In this document: positions 10,901 to 21,662 of the stretch, one piece after another
Layout: the number at the start of each line of letters is the position of its first letter
How positions within the stretch are numbered: position 1 is the stretch's first letter
DNA from: Halocaridina rubra
Taxonomy: Eukaryota > Arthropoda > Malacostraca > Decapoda > Atyidae
Length of the DNA stretch: 30,000 nucleotides
Assembly (NCBI GenBank): GCA_037179515.1
Contig: JAXCGZ010003820.1
Span: 110,001 to 140,000, forward strand
Reading direction: 5' to 3'
Notes under the pieces: model-generated
The model's database searches: none
The model's input: only the letters and a program-made list of their open reading frames with translations
What the model was told of the DNA's origin: nothing
Program-made: the position numbers and the translations under genes

Positions 10901-11161
10901 ATCAAAGTACAAGAAAATATCTTATATTTTTTTCTTATTATATTCTAGGTATCTCCCTCAGAGTGCATAATGGTTGGTGATAAAATTGAGACAGACATAC
11001 TTGGTGGTGTAAATGCTGGTGTTGGGGCAACGATCTGGATCAATGACATGAACAAAAATGAACCAATTGCCCCCAAACCAGATTTTACCATAAAAGATGT
11101 GACTCAACTTCAAGACATTCTTCTTACACTTCCAACAATTCTCCAGAATGGCGATAGTTGA
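7943..11161 (+). CDS. NANP: N-acylneuraminate-9-phosphatase homologue, HAD hydrolase, 4 exons, N-terminus missing
   Basis: The exons are 7943-8126, 9020-9136, 9903-10039 and 10949-11161, all bounded by AG and GT and compatible in phase. They give 216 residues plus a stop; human NANP has 248. The enzyme removes phosphate from N-acetylneuraminate-9-phosphate in cytosolic sialic acid synthesis. Visible HAD features are the helical cap in exons 1-2 (LWKSERLHQL), motif II LGLITNG at the end of 9020-9136, motif III lysine in EKPDKDIY (9903-10039), and motif IV MVGDKIETDILGGVNAG in the last exon. Motif I (FDLDNTLI with the nucleophilic Asp) should lie just before 7943, but no such exon is seen between 2519 and 7942. 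The ATG at 7943 is probably an internal codon at the exon start. Initiating there would give a protein without the nucleophile. Introns carry SINEs and a hairpin. Confidence 0.88.
8260..8291. repeat. Perfect 14-bp inverted repeat with 4-base loop in a NANP intron
   Basis: TTCACCAGTGCTCA is followed by CATA and then its exact reverse complement. It lies in the intron between the exons ending at 8126 and starting at 9020. It could form a stable RNA or DNA hairpin. No flanking mobile element ends were recognised. Confidence 0.9.
9316..9466 (-). mobile_element. tRNA-derived SINE, family A (copy A1)
   Basis: On the minus strand it has a tRNA-like head with an A-box-like GGTAGTGCAGTGG and a decayed B-box. 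A conserved body follows with GGGCATCCAGCC, then CTGTGTCCACCCCCAT near the 3' end. The same body occurs in the copies at 10289, 16081, 16450, 18878, 23521 and 26868. It is located in a NANP intron, antisense to the gene. Confidence 0.75.
9537..9726 (+). mobile_element. tRNA-derived SINE, family B (copy B1)
   Basis: The sequence parallels the copy at 23094 block by block: a CACCGTG...GTGGCAGCGTC head, GACT..GAGGC, CACTCAGG.TAA.GAT, CACCTGCCAA, and the ending CCTTAGTAGAAAAGGGGG. The B-box region is decayed. It lies in the same NANP intron as SINE A1 and in the opposite orientation. Confidence 0.75.
10289..10422 (-). mobile_element. tRNA-derived SINE, family A (copy A2, degenerate head)
   Basis: On the plus strand the tail reads CATATGGGGGTGGACACAG, followed by TTAAGACTGGGTGCCC, which matches copies A1 and A3 in order. 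The tRNA-like head towards 10422 is poorly preserved. It is in the NANP intron between the exons ending at 10039 and starting at 10949. Confidence 0.65.
10455..10860. repeat. Dispersed decapod-type repeat, degenerate
   Basis: A block around 10575 reads CCAAGGCACCAGCC and is followed by TTACGGTTC and TTCTTTACACATCTCC. This order resembles a high-copy repeat that I remember from penaeid shrimp and crab genomic clones. The left part, ATGTGGGGTCG near 10483, also recurs near 29690. I cannot say which transposon class it belongs to. The frames through it are interrupted. Confidence 0.45.
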
Positions 11162-11531
11162 TATATGTGGCATTTTAATCTTGGATTTATTTAGGTATTT
11201 TGTAATACAGTATGTTCACTAGCTTATTGTATGCAGTACGTTTCAGTCACAGATGATCTTAGTTGATCACAAGATGCATTTTAGATCAATCAACTTAATT
11301 CATCTTAAAAAAGCTAAAAAGTTGTGGACATAATATCAGACTGTTTTAAAAGAACTGAAATTTAGACTATAAATGTTTTCAAAAGACACTCAAGCTATAA
11401 AAAAAATTTTCTCAATCTTAGAAAAGCTTCAGTCAATGGAATATTGAACAATCTTACGACATTTAGTCAATGTAATGTTTATAACAGTTTTTATACACTG
11501 TATTGCCTTTTATTTTATGAATATTGTTAGT
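11162..11531 (+). other. Probable NANP 3'UTR and downstream flank
   Basis: AT-rich sequence without coding potential follows the NANP stop. No single polyadenylation signal stands out. Confidence 0.4.
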
Positions 11532-11716
11532 AATGGTAGGAAAAGGCCCTTTAAAGGAAAATGGAAAAATTTATGAAGTACTCATTAATTTCGTGACCCC
11601 AACATACCATCTTCTCAAAGTACTTCAAGAAGATGGCAAGTTTTGGGTCACAAATTTAATCACGTAGAGTACTTCATATTTTTTCTGTTTTCTTTATTAC
11701 TCTTTTTCTTACCATT
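11532..11716. mobile_element. Foldback / MITE-like imperfect palindrome
   Basis: Arms 11532-11616 and 11628-11716 are imperfect reverse complements around an 11-base centre. The best matched parts are ATGAAGTACT against AGTACTTCAT, GTGACCCCAA against TTGGGTCAC, and CATCTTCT against AGAAGATG. The outer ends pair AATGGTAGG with CTTACCATT. There is no coding sequence. The shape is that of a small nonautonomous DNA element, but a clear target duplication was not resolved. Confidence 0.7.
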
Positions 11717-13436
11717 TTACACTATGGTAACGAGTCAGTGTTATTTGTATTTAGTAATGCTTTATTCATTTGCATTCAAGTGCTACTTGAGATTACTTTT
11801 TTAAATCTTATTTATATTTACTAATGTTTTACTCATTGCATTTAAGTGTTACTTGAGATTACTTATTGGTTAAGTCACAAAATGGGATGGAGTATAAAAT
11901 ATTCAGGCTCCATTTGACACAGCCTTGAAAGGTGTTGTTACCTAGAGATGGGATTTTATTTAAAGATATAGATATCTCGCTCTCTCCTTGGGCAATAAAC
12001 TGGCTTGCTTTGTTAGATTAGACATATAAACGATGATGGGATGTAAAAGATTCACATATGCAAGTCAGATTTTTAGATGTTTGGGAGAGTCATCAATATT
12101 GTAATTATTTTGATCAAGAACTATGTCAATTTATTTTCTGTATTTTTATCTCTTTAACTGTTTAAATGTTTATGCACAAAATCCCTCCAAATATGACTTT
12201 GTTTCAAGAGATGCACTCTGTAATGCCTTTTTTGGTTGAATAAGACATTAAGAAGTATACCGCGCTTCAAAAGAATTTTTGTGATATTGTATTGTAAATC
12301 CCATTTGCGGAAGGGTCTCATTGTATACAGCTCTAGAAGCAATTTAATCTTCATATAATTAATTTCGCTCTAGAAGTGGTTTTGTTATTGCACATACTGT
12401 TCACATAAAAGATTAAACATCTTTATACAGATATTCTAAGCATTTTGGGATTGCATAACACATGTAATTCATTATATTTATATAGATCATCCAAGCATTC
12501 TTGTATATACTTACGGGCATTCTTAATACTATGACCAAAGATGTGATATTACTGGTAACACAGGTTGAAGGCTTTGTTTTCTCTCTGAATGAATTGTGAT
12601 AATAGGAGCACAACATTAGATATACTGTAATATATGTTATTTTTTTAATAGTAAAAGGGACATGTACAAATGTGAGGGTTTTTTTTTTTTAAGGTGCAAA
12701 GTAACAGAAATGATATTACAGTACAGGATTAACGTTACAGAATGAGTCAGTGGGGAGGGTCAACTCCCCTAATTCTATTTACAACCTACTAGAACATTTA
12801 TTTTCATGGCTAGTTCTTACTTTCATATATATATTTAAACACTGTACACACAATCATGGAGTTTAGAAATGCTTTCAAGAGCTGGACAATATTTGAAAGG
12901 GATACTGGTGTCTCATTATAGTTAAAGAATGTAATAGTTAACGTGGCAATATTATGAAGCCTTACTTTAGTTATTGACAATATTAGAACTGGTGCCTTTG
13001 TAAATTTTCATCATAGGAGCTACATTAAGATGTTTTGAACGTAATGTAAATAATAGTTTACAACTATAAGAAAAAAAATATGCTTGATATAAACAATCCC
13101 TTCAGACTTCATGGGTATTTTTTATTCACTGCGGTCCTGATTACGATGTCATTTAATTAAGGCAACTTTTATGATCTAACGGGACACATATATTTTATTT
13201 TTCATTTTTTATTTGGGCCAATTGTTTACTGCAAAAATATCATATTTACTTACATAATATTTTTTGTTACAGCAGTTGTAAACTGGTATACAACTGCTTT
13301 AGTTAATAATGTAAGTAAATCTGACATATCTGAATAATTGATTTTAACATATTAGAAGTGAACGTTTTGCCCGAAGTAAGATTAAATAAATCTTATGAGG
13401 CCAGGAAGATTCATAGGTGAAGTAGAATTCTTGTTC
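11717..13436. other. AT-rich intergenic stretch
   Basis: This lies between the convergent NANP and BET1 genes. Short similar words recur around 11760 and 11820 (TACTTGAGATTACTT twice, 60-odd bases apart), suggesting a small old tandem duplication. Nothing else is recognised. Confidence 0.45.
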
Positions 13437-13624
13437 TGGTTTTACGTCATGGACCCCCTTTTCTACTAAGGGCTAGGACGGTTGCCTTCTTGTGAAGGGC
13501 TAGTTTTGGCAGATGTAATCGTTACCCTGAGTGCATGCACTTGCTAACCTCAGACTGTGACGGGGCGCAAACCCTCGACCTGACGCCTCAGTCACGGACG
13601 CTACCACTTGAGCCACGGTGACTA
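13437..13624 (-). mobile_element. tRNA-derived SINE, family B (copy B2)
   Basis: Read on the minus strand it starts with CACCGTGGCTCAAGTGGTAG (A-box region). It continues with GTCAGGTCGAGGGTTTGCGC and CCCGTCAC (B-box region), then GAGGTTAGCAAG, CACTCAGGGTAACGATTACA, and ends with CCCTTAGTAGAAAAGGGGG. It is clearly the same element as the copy at 23094 and is one of the two best preserved. Confidence 0.85.
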
Positions 13625-13625
13625 C

Positions 13626-15842
13626 ATAGGTGATGTAGAGTATTATTGAATTATACATTACTCTCTTTAAGGGAATGCCTTGCAAAGGAATCCATCACCG
13701 ATTAAGATGAAAAATGTCAAACAGGTGTTGGTATCTTTCTCTGTTGATGTAAATGCAGTTCACAGAACAGTAAAGATAATCTAGTAGAGTACAATTAGTA
13801 TTGGCAATAATAAGCCTACTGTACATCCATACTGCATGTGACGTAACTGGTCATAATGAGTCTTTGAAGGAAGTCTAGCCTATACCTACTCTAACAGAGA
13901 TGGATCTGTGCAGTATTAAGAACAGATTTACAAATGGGAAAATTCATTGCAGATATTACTTTAGTGCAATCCTAACCTTAACAAAAAATACAAAAATCTC
14001 AACATACAGATACCCCAAATTACAAATGAGTTAGGTTCCAGAGGTCCGTTCGTAAGTACTGTACAATACTTAGGCTAAAGACTCTTAACTACTACATAAA
14101 ACAAAGTACAGTATTTAGTATTAATGAATTTTAATACAGCAGTAATGTAACTACAGTAATATAAACATTAGTACATGGGTAGATAATGGGTAGGTTTTTG
14201 TTCATATCTGAATATTCCTGAACTCTGTTGTTAGTAAGGGAGATTCTGTATATCACTTTGCTACCACATAATGGCTAAGAAATAAACAATGACATTTCAG
14301 GATTCTATTGGAAACTACCTCTAACTTGCATTCTAGTTTAGTCAGAACCCATGTAGTTATATTTAAAATAAAACTATATAAACGAGAATTATAGGAACCC
14401 AGTTTTTTATATGACGAAATTTTACCAGCTTCCGTTTTGATGCATTTTTAGAATATATGTACAGTATATGCAAATACAGTATTGAGTACAAAACCTAGAC
14501 ATGCAAGTCACAGCCTCAAACAAGAAACATCTCCTTTCTATGTGAGCACCTCATGTTTCTTTTGCCCTGATGATGTAATCCGTGCCAGGTACTCTAGCTG
14601 AGTGCAACTCATAACCTATTCTTTTAAAAAAAAAAAGTTTCATCATACATAGAGAGAGCAAGACAATATAAGTTACGAAGTATGAATTATTTTGACATAT
14701 CAAATTCAAAGCTGGAAATAATGAATGACGATCAACGAAGAAACAAAAATACGAACAAATAATGATTAACAAACAAGATAGGATATGTTTAATTTACACT
14801 TAAAGCAGTATTCCTACTGACTACTCATGCTGTTCAAATATGCACCACATTGCTGTAAAGTGAATATAAACATTAACTCGTCTTTAGTTGACTGAAAGGC
14901 ATTAATACCTCACATGGGTTTAAGCACCCTTGGGAGGTACTGCTATATAGTTTTTGAATACAAAAACTTCACAAGATAAAACTTACCGATAAAACAAGAC
15001 TAAAATAACTTCTCTGCAGCATCTGCATCAATACCATTTAGAAATTTACTTACTGTACTTAAAGAACAAAAGTCTACCAATACATATGAGCATTGAATAT
15101 TTGAAATACGAAAACTCTACTTTCAAAACTGTTACAAAAGCTGGAAGAAAATGAGGGGAGAGAACATCTTAAAAATTATTATTACTAGGTAGTCACTTTT
15201 ACAAGACACAGCCTTTCCAAGCAAAACACTAATAATTGCAATTTCCTTTAAGTCAATACTGTACCACTTTGACATTCTTCTTACACTCTGCAACACAGTG
15301 TTTAATAACAAACACATACTGTATATCATATGTTGATGTAGCAACTATCAAAATGTACCCACCTGAAAGTGTTGCAAAACATTTCAGAATTTTGTTTATG
15401 ATAACGTAGTTCTTCAAATATATCTGATACAGATGAAAAAGTAAAAATACAAGAGGAATATTTACAAGGTGAGAAACAACGGAATATCAATGATATCACT
15501 AAATATGAAGGTAAACTTCTATCATCTATATAGAAAAAATATAAATTTACTAACTCCTATTTAACTTTCCATAAAGTTTACGATATACTTGACATACTGT
15601 ATACAATCTTATGAAAATAAGTTTCAGAACATCTTAAAAGAACAAAACAAACGTAAGGCATTTTCTAGTCTAACGTAATAGTTTTAATATGTTAAATACT
15701 CTCCTCTCGTAACCAATCTGAACCTCCTCCAATTTCCTAATGGATTAAAACTGAAACCAGCATCAGATTACTGTATTCACTACTTAATTTAATGAAAATG
15801 AATTTGTGATTTACGTATATAACTAATATTCCAAAAGGATTA
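13626..15842. other. AT-rich intergenic stretch, probably including the BET1 3'UTR at its right end
   Basis: There are only short chance frames on both strands. The part just below 15843 is expected to carry the untranslated 3' end of the minus-strand BET1 transcript. No transposon remnant is recognised. Confidence 0.4.
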
Positions 15843-18185
15843 TCATCTAAACTTGAGTGCAACCCACAGCAACAAAAACACTACAAAACAAAACAAAAAT
15901 AAGATGATTAAGTGATAATTATGGGAACCTTTGCCAATGATCCCAAGACGTTTCATACTTCGCTCCAAGAAGTTGCCGGATTTGAAGAAATCGTCGTCCT
16001 AAAGGATAAAAAAAAATTCTATATCACATAAGGTATAAATCACAATAAATTGAAACAGTCTAGTTGTTTGCGATTTTGTTACTATTAATCCCCATTATGG
16101 GGGTGGACACAGAGAGGTTGGAGTGGGGCTGGATGCCCTGCAGTGGGTTCGATCATGGGTCTGTCACCTCCCGAGTCTAGTGCCCTAACCACTACACTAC
16201 CGCAGGTGCCAAATATGAACAGTTAAGTACTAGATAAAATTACGGAATATATGATGCATTGTACACCAATGTTATCATGTCATCCACAAGAATTCATGGA
16301 GGAGGGTGGCTGCCAATCCTCTACTCTCATACCCCTTTTAGTCACCTACACTATGCAAGGAATACATGGTTGGTACAGTTTGCCTTCTCCCCCATCCCAA
16401 GTAAAGCATAATTAAATGATTACATTAATATTTCTTATACGTTTTATATCACTATTAGTCGCCGTTTAGGGGGTGGACACAGACGGGTTAAAGCTTGAGA
16501 ATTAATACCAAAATACTAATTATTAAACATAACCAAACGAATATTTAAAATTTGCTGTTCTTACCATATCATTTAGCATGCTGTTTTGCCCCCGAACCTC
16601 ATTGCCAATGTCAATTGTGAGCTGGAAAAGAAGACAATAAATCCTACATCAATATCATAAATTCAATGTAAAAGAAACATGATTTTTACTTAAACTGAAA
16701 ACATCACAAAATTATTAGCAATCAGTACATCATTAAATATCATGAAAAGATATAAACAGCCAAACCTGCCATTATATGCTATTGTCACTACTGCAACTCA
16801 TACCCAATTTTATCTACTTCACTCAATAAACATACGTTGTCTTACTTTGCTATGGTCAGCAGTGGTTTGTGTCACTAAAGGCCACTAGAAACAAAGTATT
16901 TTTCAGGAACGGTTTTCATGTATTTTTTTTATCGTATGAAATGTCTCGGTGCAAATTGTAATGCTAAAAAAAATTGAATGTGTCTTTATGATGTTACAGA
17001 GCTCGTATTTTCTTCATTTGGTTAAACTTAACCTTTTACCTTTGGCAGAATGCAATTAGTATGAGTAAACGTCTTAAAAATGTCTGATTTTGCATGACTA
17101 GTTTTAACATTCAGACCCTATTGGAAGGGGAATTTACCATTCCTAGAAAATACTAACATAACACTCTAATACTTACAGATTTTAAGACTTTAACTTTGTC
17201 TTTCAATTCGGATGTCATTTCATCGTTCTCTTCTCCCAGGCGTTGAGTCTCACTTTGACTGTCATAAGAATTATACCCGCCGTAAGGGGCTGTATGAGCT
17301 GTTGAATAAAAAATTCCATAATACTGTACTCTAAATACTAATTGCTAAAACACTCAATTATGTATTATTCCATTAGCATAAGAGTAATACCTTGAGGTAT
17401 CTATCATGCTGGAATAAACTTAGAAAGGTAAGTAATACCTTCTAATACCAATGAGGCAAATATCACCTAAATTATATCATGTATTTGACAGAGTTTTGAT
17501 AAATATATATCAACAAAAGATGAAGTTATAAAGAGAAGTGATGTTTTATCACAGATATTTAGTATGGATCAATATTGCAATTTCAAGTAACTGAGACAAT
17601 AGGAGCAACAATTAGTGCAACTAGCAATAATCATCATCTCCTTTAATCCAGGACTTTATTAAGAGGTGATATAAGATTAGGAAATGCTTCTGAGCTATGT
17701 GTAAGTCTGCACTCAAAAAAGTCCTATACAAATACAACTAGCCATTCAGTACACACATAAAGTACATACTATACCATAACACTATAGTTATACTATTTAA
17801 AATGCACTACTAAAACATGAATGAAAATAAAAGTAGAAACATGAAAGAAACATCAATTGTAAAATGTGGAGTAACTTTTTTTTTTGACATCCGAAAGAAA
17901 TTGTTAAAACATTCCATACATTTCAGCGACATTTATCAATGATTACATGAAAATGCCAGATCAAATCATTAGCTTATATTAAAAGGAAAACAATAGTGAA
18001 AATAAGGGTAAGCTCCATACTTATTTTATACATATTCTCAGTATAATTAGCTTTAAATGCTAATAAATTTAAAAAAAAATAAGGGAAACAGAGAAAAAAC
18101 TAAATAATGCTTGTTAGACTTCAGCAAAAATGAATGTGTAGATCTACTTTTAAAACAAACACTCACCATTCTGAGCTCGTCTCAT
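15843..18185 (-). CDS. BET1: BET1-family Golgi vesicle SNARE, 4 exons, complete
   Basis: In transcript order the coding exons are 18185-18167, 17298-17177, 16621-16565 and 15998-15843. All junctions are GT-AG and in phase. Together they give 354 bases, 117 residues and a stop, against 118 residues for human BET1. The product starts MRRAQN, like human BET1. It has a SNARE heptad region at about 25-85 with the zero-layer glutamine in the VRGQNSML segment. Next come SGNFLERSMKRLGI and a single hydrophobic anchor near 97-113, ending ALKFR, as expected for a tail-anchored protein. BET1 is a Qc-SNARE that pairs with syntaxin-5, GOSR2 and SEC22B or YKT6 in ER-to-Golgi fusion. The exons were found from translation plus splice sites; all are too short to be obvious as open frames. 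It converges with NANP. Intron 3 holds two SINE A copies. Confidence 0.93.
16081..16210 (-). mobile_element. tRNA-derived SINE, family A (copy A3)
   Basis: On the minus strand it reads TGCGGTAGTGTAGTGGTTAG (A-box) and CATGATCGAACCCACTG (B-box, near consensus), then GGGCATCCAGCCCC and CTCTGTGTCCACCCCCAT. It is the best-preserved full copy of this family in the window. It sits in the last intron of BET1, in the same sense as the gene. Confidence 0.85.
16450..16503 (-). mobile_element. SINE family A, truncated tail (copy A4)
   Basis: CACTATTAGTCGCCGTTTAG followed by GGGGTGGACACAGACGGG matches the 3' tail of copies A1 and A3. The body and tRNA-like head are absent, so it is a 5'-truncated insertion in the last BET1 intron, 240 bases from copy A3 and in the same orientation. 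Confidence 0.75.
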
Positions 18186-18877
18186 GTTGAAAGTCTCTTG
18201 AAAGGAACACTGAGCTTACAGCACTAATGAAAAAGCTTATGTGAGCTTTGCTGGTATGAGAAGATCCAAGCTGATGTTATATTTACCATTCAATACTCTG
18301 CACAAGCTGGGAATTTTTTTTTTACATCAAACTTTGTAGAAAAGAGAAATTTCACTCAAGTAGAATAATGACACCATTATTGTATATACAATATATACAT
18401 ATATTTTTTATCTGTTTTTAGCTGCTTTGTGCGTCACTATTATTCCCCAATAGAGTGGCTGTCATCACAGACAGCTTTTTAAACTTCTTAAGAATACTGC
18501 AGATATATTTATATATACAGACTATTTCTTATAAAAATATTGTAAACTTCAAGCAACAATACAATAAACAGAACATGGTCTGTAATTTGGAATACTCTAC
18601 CCTATAAATATAAATAAGAATGCTACTTGTCTTTCGTGTAAAAGAAAATAATATAAAATGGCATTGCCACAAAAAAAAATTTAAATACTCGATTTCATTA
18701 AGTTTTTGCAATAATCAAGCTAAACTAATAAAATACAGTACTTACAAAGACTAGAAATTTTTGTATTTTGGGGCTAAAGGAATAGGTAAATGTCATAATA
18801 AATGCACAAAGGGACAGTGGGAATATCTTTGGTCTTTATAATAAGTAGTCGACTTTTTTTTTGTAATAAAATTGGTC
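18186..18877. other. AT-rich sequence upstream of BET1
   Basis: This should contain the BET1 5'UTR and promoter. No TATA box at a convincing position and no GC-rich island is seen. Nothing else is recognised. Confidence 0.4.
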
Positions 18878-18999
18878 TAACAGATTATGGCTGAAAATTT
18901 AAGGCTGGATGCCCTTCACTACACCCCATGGTGGGTTTAATCAGGGGTCAGTCAACTCACAAATTTAGTATTCTCATCACTCAACTACAACGGTTTCAT
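18878..18999 (-). mobile_element. SINE family A (copy A5, tail truncated)
   Basis: On the plus strand, TTTAAGGCTGGATGCCCTTC is followed by GGTGGGTTTAATCAGGGGTC and a run of head-like sequence. The order is the same as in copy A3. The terminal GGGGTGGACACAG block is missing. Confidence 0.7.
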
Positions 19000-19365
19000 G
19001 GACAAATATAAAAATGTTAGTTCCTTTTTTTTTTTCCTGACACATTCAGTTAAAATATTTAACAAAACTATGTAAAATACTAGAGGCAGAAATAATATTT
19101 CTAAAACACAAGGAATTTACGTAAAGTCCTGTTGCAGGCATTAGTTTGCCAAACAAATGCCAGAAATACACCAAAAAGTAAACAGCAAAAGAAGTTCTAC
19201 TTCCATCGAGGGAGGAATACTTCCTCCGTGTTCCCTTGCATGTTGTGAGTCGACTGAATGGGGCGGAGCAAAGGGACTAGAACTGCCTTCCTCTGTATTT
19301 TTTCTTCCCATAATGCCATAGTATTTTATCTTAACTCAGCCATTCCCTTATAAAGGGAAAAATGG

Positions 19366-19465
<100 letters not shown>

Positions 19466-19469
19466 TAAT

Positions 19470-19976
19470 TTTTTTACCCCGACCGGGACCCGAACCTAGG
19501 ACTTATAATTACTAAGTCAAGGCGCTACCAACTACACACCACAGAAGGTATAAAAGGAATCCAACCTTATAGCTTATATCTGCTATACTTAGGGATGAAC
19601 ATATTCTATCTGAATGCCACTATGTTCATATTACAGATTCCCCAACCTCACTCATAAAATATGATTCATGTTTTCACATATGTAATGTGCTTGCTTGGTT
19701 ATTGTATGACCCGAATGAGATTGGGAATTGAATTAAATGCTAAAATAAAGCCACGAGTGAGGTTGGGGAATCTGTAATATAAACATAGTGGCATTCAGAG
19801 ATTGTGCGTTCATTCCTAAGTATAGCAGATATAAGCTATAAGGTTGGATTCCTTTTATACCTTCTATGGTGTGTAGTTGGTAGCGCCTTGACTTAGTAAT
19901 TATAAGTCCTAGGTTCGGGTTCCGGTCGGGGTAAAAAATGATTCGCGTTTTCACATATGTAATGTGCTTGCTTGGT
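19470..19976. mobile_element. Inverted pair of tRNA-derived SINEs (family C)
   Basis: The left arm (about 19473-19660, minus orientation) and right arm (about 19750-19940, plus orientation) are near-perfect reverse complements of roughly 190 bases around a spacer of about 90 bases. Each contains a tRNA-like segment: TAGTTGGTAGCGCC as an A-box and CCTAGGTTCGGGTTCC as a B-box, ending CGGGGTA. Differences include a small block change (TCTATCTGAATG against CATTCAGAGATTG). A 40-base stretch with TTTTCACATATGTAATGTGC occurs in the spacer and again to the right of the right arm. No protein is encoded. Confidence 0.85.
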
Positions 19977-19978
19977 TT

Positions 19979-19986
19979 TATATATA

Positions 19987-20072
<86 letters not shown>
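19979..20072. repeat. (TA)n microsatellite, right flank of the inverted SINE pair
   Basis: A TA tract of about 94 bases with a single TTA interruption near 19992. It starts directly after the direct-repeat block that follows the right SINE arm. Confidence 0.97.
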
Positions 20073-20074
<2 letters not shown>

Positions 20075-20454
20075 TCATTAAATAATAATTACCCTCACAT
20101 ATTTAAGCATCATCATGCAAAAAAAGACAGTTCAACCGTTCTAAATCCCTTCATCACCTCCACTTCCTGTCCCCAAAATGCTTTCGATTTTAGTATGTGC
20201 AGTATTTTAAACTACGTACTATGTAGTATTGGCTAGGTTACGTTAATTAAACTGTGAGAGTTTAGGGTTTTAAAATATTTACATGTGTAATTAAAGGGTG
20301 TACTCAAAAATTTTGTAAATGTTTAACTTTATACCCCCAGTTAGTTAAAAATCATGAAAGTTAATTTATTAGATTAGTACGGTTGGCGTGTCCAAAATTA
20401 AGAGATGAGTTGATAACTGACAATACTGTTTTAGGTAAGTTTTTTCTGTTTATA

Positions 20455-21010
20455 TATTTACATTTCACTCGATGAGGGTGTGAAAGTAACCTTTTACCTA
20501 AAATATACCTCATACAATACAAAATCTCAAAGATTAACCACCTAACGAAGTCTTGCCACATTTCCTAAGCCAGATTCATCCCTTATTTAGTAATAGTTTT
20601 GGAAATGTTTACTTTCACACCCCAAATGAGTTGATAAAGCTTTATAAAATACACAAAACTACTAAAAAAAATTTCAATCATCAAATTATCTTTTAACTAG
20701 TGGTGATTTAATTCAACAACCCTTACTAAACCTAACCTAATATCATATATTTCATGAGATTTTTCTTGACTGGTAGTGTGAAAGTTCACATATACTAAAA
20801 ATTGACTCAATTACTCATTTCTGACCATACAGTGACTCGAGCATTAATTATCTGACCTAACCTATATAGTCATATCCCTCAGTTGAAAATTAAAAGACAA
20901 TTTACCTCAAGAAACAAGAATTATAGACGTTTACTTTCACACCCCTGGCGAGCTGATAAAACATTGAAAAAATATCAAAAACAATTACGAAATTATAATA
21001 TCAAATATTA
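20455..21010. repeat. Diverged repeats sharing a TTTACTTTCACACCC word
   Basis: GTTTACTTTCACACCCC followed by GAGTTGATAAA or GAGCTGATAAA occurs at about 20607 and 20931, some 325 bases apart. An inverted version (GGGTGTGAAAGTAAC) is at about 20477 and a weaker one (GTGTGAAAGTTCAC) at about 20777. Between them are AT-rich, loosely similar stretches. This suggests an old local duplication or a degraded element with subrepeats. Confidence 0.6.
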
Positions 21011-21166
21011 ACATCCTCCTACTGTAGATGAATTAACATCTCCAAACCTACTGCGATAAATTGCCTTTGATTTTGCTCAAACCGGGTGTGTGTTTGTGAA
21101 AATAAACATTTGTAGAAAAAACATTCAAACCATAAACAAGTAAAAAAAAAATAATGGTGTAGTTTA

Positions 21167-21453
21167 CAGTTTAGCGGGGAATGCCGCTCAAAGACCTCAT
21201 CCCTCCACTCAGGTAAGTAGTTCGACTGAAGGTTAGGTAAGTGTTTTTACTTAGGATAGTAAGATGGGGGCCCCAGGGAGCGAAGCCCCCCTGGCTAAGA
21301 GGTTAGGTAAGTATTTTTAGTTAGGATAGTAAAACATTGTTTCGTATGGCCTATTGTCACCATTTTTGTTGTGTGTTTATCCGCCAGTTCTCTAGTCAGA
21401 GCCTATCGCCATCTATTGGTAGGTTTTGAAAATTTGTATGCCCCGCTAAACTG
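21167..21453. mobile_element. 287-bp MITE with 13-bp terminal inverted repeats and TA target duplication
   Basis: The left end CAGTTTAGCGGGG and right end CCCCGCTAAACTG are exact reverse complements. Each end is flanked outside by TA (21165-21166 and 21454-21455). A CAG terminus beside a TA duplication fits Tc1/mariner-pogo mobilised miniature elements. Inside are two 31-base direct repeats, each with GGTTAGGTAAGT and TTAGGATAGTA, starting at 21231 and 21301. They surround a GC-rich hairpin-capable core (GGGGGCCCCAGGG ... CCCCCCTGG). No transposase is encoded, so movement would need a partner in trans. Confidence 0.85.
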
Positions 21454-21616
21454 TAGGTGTTCCAAATAATAATAATTTCAATGATCAACTATTTCTTAAC
21501 TAAGTTGTGGTAACACAACCAACCTAACCAAAGCTAATATATTAAAAATAATTAAAGACTTCTCCCTTTACAGTATTAAAATAAACATCATTCCAAATTA
21601 GAAACCCTAACCTACG

Positions 21617-21662
21617 GTACCGGTTCCCCAGCTCCAACAAGTCTGTGTCCACACCCAATTGA
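21617..21662 (+). mobile_element. Possible SINE family A tail relic
   Basis: CCCAGCTCCAACAAG followed by TCTGTGTCCACACCCAATT resembles the 3' tail of family A (CTCTGTGTCCACCCCCAT). The body and head are not recognisable. A 19-base A run follows about 25 bases later. Confidence 0.35.

Noticed and set aside
21231..21331. TTAGG words like the arthropod telomere repeat
   Set aside because: They are isolated within the MITE subrepeats and not in tandem arrays of five bases.
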